Assembly (NCBI GenBank): GCA_029256665.1
Contig: JAQSXN010000336.1
Location: forward strand, 1-5,303
Reading direction: 5' to 3'
DNA length: 5,303 nt
Source of the DNA: Paenibacillus sp.
GTDB taxonomy: Bacteria; Bacillota; Bacilli; Paenibacillales; Paenibacillaceae
Shown: in pieces, positions 1 to 5,303 of the stretch
How positions within the stretch are numbered: the first letter of the stretch is position 1
Layout of the letters: each line of letters opens with the position of its first letter
Notes under the pieces: generated by a model
The model's database searches: none
Told to the model about the DNA's origin: nothing
Seen by the model: only the letters and a program-made list of their open reading frames with translations
Program-made: the position numbers and the translations under genes

Positions 1-1617
1 GCTTTGGAGCATCCGGTATTCCATCGCTTCCATCGCTTCTTGATATGCCACGGGCAGCTCCTCGGCGGAATGGCGGATCGAGCTGACGGATACCGTGAAC
101 AGAATGCGGAATCGGCTGCCGATAAAACGTTGCGCCTCCTCGGCCACTCTCTTTAAATATTCAATTGAACTCTCCTGGGATGTCTCCGGATTGAAATTGA
201 CGATACACGCCAGCATGTCGTCGATATCGATCATCCAGCCTTGATGCTCCTGGCTTGCTAATTCCTCTACAATGTTCGTCATGACGTGATGAACGAACTC
301 CCGCTTCTTCTCGGCATTCTGCTCGTCGATCCTGAAGAAGCCGCTGTAGTCCTCCAGATAAAACAGCATGACAGCTACTCCGCTGCCCCGCAGCTTCAAT
401 CCATGATCAGGCAATACTTCGGCGATGGGAATGCCGTCCTTGATTCTTCCCTTGAGCAGCCGGGCAAGCAGGCTGGAGCGGAGCGCCTGATTCTGGCGTT
501 CTATGGTTTGATTCATCAGCTTGTAGCGATCCAGCGTGTTATCCAGCGCTTCTTCGAGATAATCGTATTCGGTGCCCTTGTTCTCTTTTGATGGTTCAAC
601 TTTGCTGCGCGCCGCCACATTGCGAACGAGCCGCTGCAGCGGGTCGTAATTCCGTTTGGCCATCCACACGGACAGGATTGAGCCGACCACGCCAGCAATC
701 GCCAGCATGAGAATGGAGAGATTGCGTATATATTCCGCTTTCTGGCTGTAAAGTTCGGACGGGAGAGCGTAGATGATCTTCCATCCCGTCGTCTCCGACT
801 TAATGTAGGACAACGTCATCGGTTCGCCGTCCCACTCTTCCGTCACGGTGCCGGAGCCGTCGTTTTTGTCGTCGGGAAGTTGAAAGTTGCGCTCGTTGGC
901 GCTTGCCTGCTCGGAGGAGGCGAGGAGTCTGTTCTCGTCATCCAGAATATAGACGCTGCCCTGGTTATAGGACTGCAAATTCCGGATAGATTCCATCAAT
1001 CGGCTTTGATTAAGCTCGATGACCAATGTCGTGCCTACAGACTCGACTTTGCTTGGGAAGTGCAGCGACTGCGCGTACATTATGCCTTGCCGCGCGCCTT
1101 GGCTGAATTCTCCAATGCTCATGAACCTGCCCCGATGCTCCTCCGCAAGCTCGCTTCTCCAATCCGTGAGCGACAATTCCGAATCGCTATAATTCAATTC
1201 GTAATAAAGCTCGTCTTCGTAGTAAGAGCTATTCGTCAGTAAGAAGTTGCCTGCGCTGAAATAAATATAGAAGTGATCCACAAACCGATTCGCGATATTG
1301 TACGATCTGAAATCGGCGATGGCTTGCTTCATATTAAGCCTATCCTTGGCATCGATGTTTTGTTGGTTGCTTATGATGGAACTGACTTTCGGATTAAGCG
1401 AGATCATTTCGGACAATCGATACACATAATCCGTGTAGTTCTCGATTTCCAGCTTGAGCTGGGTGAGAAGGGCGGAATTGGCCCGGTGGATTTCGTCGTT
1501 GATCACTTGTCTGGTTTGCCAGTAAGTTGCCGTCATCATAACGATAGGGATCAGCAACACAATAGCATACGATCGCAGCCATCTCTGCCGAACCCCTTTC
1601 ATCCTCCATCTCCGCAT
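1..1617 (-). CDS. Membrane-anchored AraC-type transcriptional regulator (YtdP-like), 3' end outside window
   Basis: The frame is open for 539 codons from ATG 1617 to the left edge, so the C-terminus is missing. A basic N-terminus (MRRWRMKGVRQRW) leads into membrane segment 1 (about residues 16-33). An extracytoplasmic region of about 260 residues follows, of the size and style of a Cache sensor domain. Membrane segment 2 is at about 298-319. The cytoplasmic part starts KRNYDPLQRLV, has a helical stretch (about 350-390, with LLARLLKGRI) and reaches a region about 505-537 (VSVSSIRHSAEELPVAYQEA) typical of the segment before the helix-turn-helix domain in YtdP/YesN-like AraC regulators. I see no clear HAMP domain or histidine-kinase H box, which argues against a YesM-type kinase. 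Family members usually run to roughly 750-780 residues, so the DNA-binding domain should lie just outside. ATG 1617 is preferred because GGAG (1627-1630) lies 9 nt upstream; the in-frame ATG 1602 has GGAGG directly abutting it. The gene follows the second permease by 22 bp, suggesting co-transcription and control of this transporter. The AraC identity is inferred from the visible part. Confidence 0.85.
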   Translation of the reverse strand, partial: MRRWRMKGVRQRWLRSYAIVLLIPIVMMTATYWQTRQVINDEIHRANSALLTQLKLEIENYTDYVYRLSEMISLNPKVSSIISNQQNIDAKDRLNMKQAIADFRSYNIANRFVDHFYIYFSAGNFLLTNSSYYEDELYYELNYSDSELSLTDWRSELAEEHRGRFMSIGEFSQGARQGIMYAQSLHFPSKVESVGTTLVIELNQSRLMESIRNLQSYNQGSVYILDDENRLLASSEQASANERNFQLPDDKNDGSGTVTEEWDGEPMTLSYIKSETTGWKIIYALPSELYSQKAEYIRNLSILMLAIAGVVGSILSVWMAKRNYDPLQRLVRNVAARSKVEPSKENKGTEYDYLEEALDNTLDRYKLMNQTIERQNQALRSSLLARLLKGRIKDGIPIAEVLPDHGLKLRGSGVAVMLFYLEDYSGFFRIDEQNAEKKREFVHHVMTNIVEELASQEHQGWMIDIDDMLACIVNFNPETSQESSIEYLKRVAEEAQRFIGSRFRILFTVSVSSIRHSAEELPVAYQEAMEAMEYRMLQS

Positions 1618-1626
1618 CCCCGCACG

Positions 1627-1630
1627 CTCC
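1627..1630 (-). promoter_or_regulatory. Weak ribosome binding site of the regulator gene
   Basis: The minus strand reads GGAG with a 9-nt spacer to ATG 1617. It is weaker than the AGGAGG sites of the three transporter genes, which would fit lower translation of a regulator. The better GGAGG further down touches ATG 1602 directly and is badly spaced for it. Confidence 0.5.
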
Positions 1631-1639
1631 GTTTCGCCG

Positions 1640-2533
1640 CTACCCTTTAATAGAGCCAATCATAACACCTTTAACAAAATATTTCTGCAAGAAGGGGTAC
1701 ACCGCCAAGATCGGCAAAGTAGCCACGATAATCGTTGCATATTTGATGCTCTCGCCCACTGCCTCTACATCCGATGCCGAAGCGTCCCCAGACATGTAGG
1801 CTGTGCTGTTTTGGATCAATATCTCTCGAAGAATCAATTGCAGAGGGAACAATTCCCTGTCGCGAAGATAAATCATGGCGCTGAACCAGGAGTTCCAATG
1901 GCTGACTCCGTAGAACAGGACCATTACGGCCATGACCGGCAGCGACAGCGGGATGACGATCCGGAACAGGATGGTGAAATCCTGGGCGCCATCCATACGG
2001 GCCGACTCGATCAAGCCATCCGGAATACCCTCGAAGGATGTCCGCAGAATAATGAGGTTCCATGTCGAGATCAAGCCTGGAATGATAAGGGCAAGCAGCG
2101 AATTCCCCAAATCCATCCAGTTATTGACAAGCAGGTACATAGGGATTAAACCGCCCGAGAAAAACATCGTGAAAACGATTAACAGCATGACGGTTCGAGT
2201 CCATGGAACGCCCTTGCGCGAGAGCACGTAAGCGCCCAGACTGGTCATGAACAAGTTAAGCAGCGTTCCTCCCGCGACGATGACAATCGTATTGAAATAA
2301 CCGCCGATAATATTGGGATTCTGGAACACCTTCACGTAAGCATCCAAATTGAAGCCTTGCGGCGACAGCAAAAGGCCGGTGTGAGACATCAATTGTCTCG
2401 AATCGCTTATCGATGATAACAGTACGTAAATAAACGGATATATTGTGATCACGATCATGAATAACATGAACAGGACAAGTACAGCCTGGAACATATGTTC
2501 ACCCTTGGTTTTTTTGACGGACGTTGTCTCCAT
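1640..2533 (-). CDS. Carbohydrate ABC transporter permease, LplC/YtcP type (MalG-like)
   Basis: This 297-residue inner-membrane protein is one of the two channel subunits of a CUT1-type sugar importer. Hydrophobic segments lie at about residues 15-40, 80-103, 113-136, 144-163, 196-214 and 264-282, which fits the usual six. The cytoplasmic EAA loop that docks on the ATPase is present as E176-S-A, G182, I192 and IP 194-195, with exact family spacing; serine replaces the middle residue of EAA. The C-terminus KYFVKGVMIGSIKG is characteristic of the LplC/YtcP subgroup. ATG 2533 is supported by AGGAGG at 2542-2547, 8 nt upstream. The gene starts 50 bp after the other permease and ends 22 bp before the regulator, so all are probably on one transcript. 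In B. subtilis, YtcP pairs with YteP and the lipoprotein YtcQ; the substrate here is unknown. Length and motifs show no sign of damage. Confidence 0.95.
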   Translation of the reverse strand: METTSVKKTKGEHMFQAVLVLFMLFMIVITIYPFIYVLLSSISDSRQLMSHTGLLLSPQGFNLDAYVKVFQNPNIIGGYFNTIVIVAGGTLLNLFMTSLGAYVLSRKGVPWTRTVMLLIVFTMFFSGGLIPMYLLVNNWMDLGNSLLALIIPGLISTWNLIILRTSFEGIPDGLIESARMDGAQDFTILFRIVIPLSLPVMAVMVLFYGVSHWNSWFSAMIYLRDRELFPLQLILREILIQNSTAYMSGDASASDVEAVGESIKYATIIVATLPILAVYPFLQKYFVKGVMIGSIKG

Positions 2534-2583
2534 CTGTAAGGCCTCCTATTGGCAGATTACCGCTTGAATGTCATTACGCGCCG

Positions 2584-3489
2584 TTACCATAGGCTGTTCT
2601 CGCTTACTTTCTTGCTGAAACGGTTCGCAGCGAGCAGCAGCATGAAGTTGATGGCTGACTGGAACAGGCCGATTGCCGTCGCATAACTGAATTCATTGGT
2701 TCCGCCCAAGCCCTTCCGGTACACGAACGTGCTGATGACGTCCGCCGTCACATACGTACTGGGATTATACAACAGTATGATTTTCTCGAAGCCTACATCC
2801 AGCATGTTGCCGATCTTAAGAATGAACAGAATGGTAATGATGGCCGCCAGTCCCGGCAGCGTAATATGAAGCGTTTGCTTCCACCGGTTCGCGCCGTCGA
2901 TGCGGGCGGCCTCGTATAGCTCGGGATTGATGCCCGATATGGCCGCCAGATAAATAATGGAGCCCCAGCCCACGCTTTGCCAAATATCCGAAACGACGTA
3001 AACCGCGCGGAAATATTCGGGATGGCCGAGCAATGCCGTCCGATCCATGCCGAACCAGACCAACACATCCGTAATAACCCCTTCTCTAGCTACGAACTGC
3101 GTAATCATCCCACAGATGACGATCATGGAGATGAAGTGCGGCAAATAAGTGACGGTCTGGACCATGCTCTTGAACTTTTTTCCCGCGATCTCGTTGATCA
3201 GCAGCGCGAAGAGAATGGGCGCCGGGAACGAGAACAGAAGCATGTATAGATTGAGCAGAAGCGTATTCTTCATGAGACGCCAAAAGTAGTAGCTTTCGAA
3301 GAAGCTCGTAAAGTGGCTGAAGCCCGCCCAGGAGCTGCCCAGGAAACCGTCGGCGATCCGGTAGTCTTTGAAGGCTATGATAGCTCCGTACATAGGCACG
3401 TAATGAAAAATAAAGTAATAAAGGATGACGGGAGCGATCATGAAATACAGATATTTATGCCGCCGGTAATCCTTCGCTATGAATCGCAT
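2584..3489 (-). CDS. Carbohydrate ABC transporter permease, LplB/YteP type (MalF-like)
   Basis: This 301-residue inner-membrane protein is the partner channel subunit. It starts with a short basic tail (MRFIAKDYRRHKY) and a first membrane segment at about residues 13-38, ending in the family-typical FHYVPMYGAIIAFKDY. Further hydrophobic segments lie at about 75-98, 113-133, 162-184, 213-233 and 270-288. The EAA loop is canonical: E193-A-A, G199, I209 and LP 211-212. A conserved stretch (TYLPHFIS, about 114-121) precedes it. Length is normal for LplB/YteP, which lacks the long N-terminal extension of E. coli MalF. ATG 3489 is supported by AAAGGAGG (3498-3505), 8 nt upstream. It follows the binding-protein gene after 65 bp that include a strong stem-loop, so its expression may be lower than that of the binding protein. 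It would form a heterodimer with the downstream permease; no ATPase gene is adjacent. Confidence 0.95.
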   Translation of the reverse strand: MRFIAKDYRRHKYLYFMIAPVILYYFIFHYVPMYGAIIAFKDYRIADGFLGSSWAGFSHFTSFFESYYFWRLMKNTLLLNLYMLLFSFPAPILFALLINEIAGKKFKSMVQTVTYLPHFISMIVICGMITQFVAREGVITDVLVWFGMDRTALLGHPEYFRAVYVVSDIWQSVGWGSIIYLAAISGINPELYEAARIDGANRWKQTLHITLPGLAAIITILFILKIGNMLDVGFEKIILLYNPSTYVTADVISTFVYRKGLGGTNEFSYATAIGLFQSAINFMLLLAANRFSKKVSENSLW

Positions 3490-3518
3490 ACGATGTGCCT
3501 CCTTTATGCCTAACCATT

Positions 3519-3547
3519 CGGAGAAGCGCCTGGGAAGCGCTTCTCCG
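3519..3547 (-). promoter_or_regulatory. Intergenic stem-loop between binding-protein and permease genes
   Basis: The transcript would fold CGGAGAAGCGC and GCGCTTCTCCG into a perfect 11-bp stem with a 7-nt loop (TTCCCAG). It begins 7 nt after the binding-protein stop codon and ends 13 nt before the AAAGGAGG of the first permease, so that ribosome binding site stays free. No T-run follows the stem (the next bases are AATGGTTAGG), so it is not a standard intrinsic terminator. Stem-loops at this position in binding-protein operons commonly protect the upstream mRNA from 3' decay or partly reduce downstream expression, giving more binding protein than permease. That role is inferred; the structure is seen directly. 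Confidence 0.8.
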
Positions 3548-3554
3548 CCCCGTT

Positions 3555-5195
3555 CTACCGCTTCGTGTAACGCTCGTAGGCCGATTGGTAAATTTCGATC
3601 GCGCGTTCGATCCCCATTTTCTTCAGCTGCGCCGTGTAGCCGTCGAACTCGGCAATCGGCGCCGCGCCCATCACGAACTGCATGAACATTTCTTCGAAGT
3701 ACGTGTTCACCTCCGCCATGATGGAGGATAATTCTTGACCTTCTTCGGCCGTCGGCGTTACGCGAGGTAGGCGAGTGTCCTTAAGATTGTCATAATATTG
3801 ATTGAATAATTTAACCGCATGCTTCTGTTGATCGAAGCTGTAATATTGTTCGGTGTAACGATCATCGCCGACAAAACCGGGAGATGGCGTAGATACGCGA
3901 AGATATTTGGCCATCGCGTCGCCTATGGACAAGCCGTCCGGGTTATTGATGATCAGATCCGTATATTTGGGATAATCGCCTTCGAGCGTGTAAGTCGTCC
4001 CTTCTACGCCGAACGACTTCAATAAATTGCCTTCTTCGGAATACAAGTAGTCCAGCCACGCGGCGGTACGCTCCGCGTTTTTGTTCGCCGGCGTAATCCC
4101 CGCGCTGTTTTCGCCGCGGTAATCGTAAGCCGCCGTAAAGAATCGCGGCTCTTCTCCTTTGTTCAGCACCGGGTGCTGCGCCGCCACCAGATCGTAGGCC
4201 GGATTGCTTTCCTTGTTGGCGTTCAAGTATTTGCCCATTGCCGATCCGATAAAGGCCGGGAATGCGCCAGCAGATCCGTTTGTCGCCTTGGCATCTTTGG
4301 CTGCTCCGTCTTGCGTAGCGAAGTCGGGATCCAGCAGGCCGTCCTTATACCATGTGCTTAATTGGGTCAGATAATCTTTGTAGCCCGGCTCGATAGGACC
4401 GTATTTCACTTGGCCGCCGTCGAGGTAGAAACCAATGCCGATGCCGAAAGCTCCATTAAACCTTTCGCTTTTGAATTCGCCCAGCGTCATCGTCAGAGGC
4501 GTCTTGGCGCCTTTCTTTTCTTTGAATTGCGTGAGGACGTTCGTCCATTCCTCGATCGTTTCCGGAATCCCAAGCCCCAGCTCATCCAGCCAGTCCTTGC
4601 GCAGGACCAAGCCGCTGCTGACGTTGGAATTGCCTGTGCCGAGGGCGGGGAATGCGTAGATCGTTCCGTTATCCGTGCTGATCTCCTTTTTCATCTCCGG
4701 ATTGGCGTCCAAGTATGCTTTGAAATTCGGCGCATGCTGCTCGATTATGTCATTCAAAGGAATGATGACTTTATCCGAGATCGCTTTCTCCGGTCCGCCG
4801 GGGTAAGTCGTAAAATTGTATTCGATGACGTCCGGCAGCTTGCCCGATGCGATCAATAGATTAAATTGTTCGGCCTCGGAGCCGACGGCAGGATGTTCGA
4901 ACTTCACGTTTACGTTGGTCCGCTTCTCCAGCTCTTGATAGAATAAGGATTCGCCGTATTCCTTGAGCGATCTTGCCGCAAATGCGTTCAAGCCGGTCCA
5001 ATACGTCAAAGAGATTGGTTCCGTCGATAGGGAAGAATCGTCAGCCGATGGTGCCGGGGAATTTTCCGGCGTGCTCGTTTTCCCAGCGTTCGATGCGGCA
5101 TTGCCGTTGCCTGAGCTGCATCCCGCGATAAGCGCCGATGCCAGTACCAGCAGCATGGCTTGTTTCCGCCAGCGCGGATTTTTTTTGTTAGCCAA
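3555..5195 (-). CDS. Extracellular solute-binding lipoprotein of a sugar ABC transporter (LplA/YtcQ type)
   Basis: This 546-residue protein would be anchored on the outside of the membrane and deliver a sugar or oligosaccharide to the two permeases. The N-terminus is a lipoprotein signal: basic residues (KKNPRWRK, 4-11), a hydrophobic core (about 13-24) and a lipobox I-A-G-C with lipidated Cys26. A low-complexity Ser/Ala/Asn/Pro-rich tether follows to about residue 60. The binding domain then shows family hallmarks: LTYW (63-66), FNLLIASGKLPDVIE (111-125), GTIYAFP (177-183) and LRKDWLDELGL (198-208). The C-terminus IERAIEIYQSAYERYTKR matches the usual end of Paenibacillus LplA-like proteins. 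The open frame extends upstream to another TTG at 5288, but TTG 5195 is chosen because AGGAGGT lies at the right distance and because it puts the signal peptide at the very N-terminus. It is the first gene of the cluster. Large LplA-like proteins of about 500-560 residues are typical of complex-glycan uptake, but the ligand cannot be deduced here. Confidence 0.95.
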   Translation of the reverse strand: MANKKNPRWRKQAMLLVLASALIAGCSSGNGNAASNAGKTSTPENSPAPSADDSSLSTEPISLTYWTGLNAFAARSLKEYGESLFYQELEKRTNVNVKFEHPAVGSEAEQFNLLIASGKLPDVIEYNFTTYPGGPEKAISDKVIIPLNDIIEQHAPNFKAYLDANPEMKKEISTDNGTIYAFPALGTGNSNVSSGLVLRKDWLDELGLGIPETIEEWTNVLTQFKEKKGAKTPLTMTLGEFKSERFNGAFGIGIGFYLDGGQVKYGPIEPGYKDYLTQLSTWYKDGLLDPDFATQDGAAKDAKATNGSAGAFPAFIGSAMGKYLNANKESNPAYDLVAAQHPVLNKGEEPRFFTAAYDYRGENSAGITPANKNAERTAAWLDYLYSEEGNLLKSFGVEGTTYTLEGDYPKYTDLIINNPDGLSIGDAMAKYLRVSTPSPGFVGDDRYTEQYYSFDQQKHAVKLFNQYYDNLKDTRLPRVTPTAEEGQELSSIMAEVNTYFEEMFMQFVMGAAPIAEFDGYTAQLKKMGIERAIEIYQSAYERYTKR

Positions 5196-5203
5196 TGTAG
5201 ATG

Positions 5204-5210
5204 ACCTCCT
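5204..5210 (-). promoter_or_regulatory. Strong ribosome binding site that fixes a TTG start
   Basis: On the minus strand this reads AGGAGGT, nearly a full anti-16S match, 8 nt before TTG 5195. No ATG or GTG lies in frame at a suitable distance. This site therefore decides the start of the solute-binding lipoprotein and rejects the 31-residue upstream extension of the open frame. Confidence 0.9.
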
Positions 5211-5232
5211 GTTTATATGGATTTGAACCGGC

Positions 5233-5293
5233 GTCGATTGCGCTCCGGATTCGACCTTAGTGTATCGTCGTCCTAAACCCCGACACAATCGAC
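5233..5293. repeat. Widely spaced 8-bp inverted repeat in the leader
   Basis: On the plus strand, GTCGATTG (5233-5240) and CAATCGAC (5286-5293) are perfect reverse complements separated by 45 bp. One further outer-side match occurs after a mismatch. The arm centres are 53 bp apart, close to five helical turns. The repeat lies upstream of the first gene, where an operator would be expected. Whether a protein binds it is unknown, and an 8-bp match at this distance could be chance. Confidence 0.45.
5259..5288 (-). promoter_or_regulatory. Weak candidate promoter of the operon
   Basis: On the minus strand TTGTGT (5283-5288) and TACACT (5259-5264) are separated by 18 bp and resemble a poor sigma-A -35/-10 pair (3/6 and 4/6 matches). 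The position, between the arms of the leader inverted repeat and about 50 bp before the ribosome binding site, is sensible. The match is weak, and the true promoter may lie to the right of the window or depend on an activator. Confidence 0.2.
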
Positions 5294-5303
5294 AACTCTT
5301 GAT

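Noticed and set aside
19..39. Short tandem 9-bp repeat (TTCCATCGC, about 2.3 copies)
   Set aside because: It encodes EAMEAME in a helix where the family normally has an EALEAL-like sequence, so it is explained by the protein.
1394..1609. Minus-strand frame starting at ATG 1609 with GGAGG nearby, and similar overlapping minus-strand frames (516-698, 596-784, 1671-2063, 2793-3068, 3086-3283)
   Set aside because: They are out-of-frame readings of the regulator and permease genes with no family resemblance.
3519..3547. Reading the intergenic stem-loop as a rho-independent terminator
   Set aside because: No U-run follows the stem in the direction of transcription, and the downstream permease lacks an obvious promoter of its own.
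4362..4859. 165-codon open frame on the plus strand, plus other plus-strand frames such as 286-591, 880-1242, 1273-1650, 1811-2149 and 2977-3249
   Set aside because: All lie opposite well-supported minus-strand genes, show no recognisable domain and have no convincing ribosome binding site; they are antisense shadows.
5213..5218. TATAAA-like sequence on the minus strand (within CCATATAAACAGG) as a -10 box
   Set aside because: No -35-like hexamer stands at the right distance, and transcription from here would start within or beside the ribosome binding site.
5196..5288. Upstream extension of the binding-protein frame to TTG 5288
   Set aside because: It would place 31 polar residues before the lipoprotein signal peptide and ignore the strong AGGAGGT before TTG 5195.

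Overview
The window holds one leftward (minus-strand) operon-like cluster of four genes. It looks like a carbohydrate-uptake (CUT1-type) ABC importer of the kind abundant in Paenibacillus and other Bacillales. That host call is inferred from the protein families, the strong AGGAGG-type ribosome binding sites, the TTG start of the lipoprotein gene and the mixed base composition; no marker gene in the window proves it.

In transcription order, from right to left, the layout is as follows. A leader (about 5303-5196) carries a widely spaced perfect 8-bp inverted repeat and at best a weak promoter. A lipoprotein solute-binding protein (5195-3555) follows. Next comes a 65-bp gap with a perfect 11-bp stem-loop (3547-3519), then an LplB/YteP-type permease (3489-2584), a 50-bp gap and an LplC/YtcP-type permease (2533-1640). 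After a 22-bp gap comes a large membrane-anchored regulator that runs off the left edge (1617 to <1). The regulator has 539 codons in the window: two membrane segments flanking an extracytoplasmic sensor region, then a cytoplasmic part resembling the YtdP-type AraC regulators. Its DNA-binding domain would lie beyond the window.

Together the genes suggest a sugar or oligosaccharide uptake module. The lipoprotein would capture substrate outside the membrane and the two permeases would form the channel. A housekeeping MsmX-like ATPase encoded elsewhere would supply energy, since no ATPase gene lies between these genes. The last gene would sense an extracellular signal and control the cluster. 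The set and order resemble, from memory, the B. subtilis ytcQ/yteP/ytcP/ytdP genes linked to rhamnogalacturonan utilisation, but the substrate cannot be read from this window.

Apart from the short intergenic gaps and the leader the window is fully coding, and all plus-strand open frames look like shadows. I see no mobile element, CRISPR array, RNA gene or clearly novel system. The most interesting non-coding signals are the stem-loop after the binding-protein gene and the inverted repeat in the leader.
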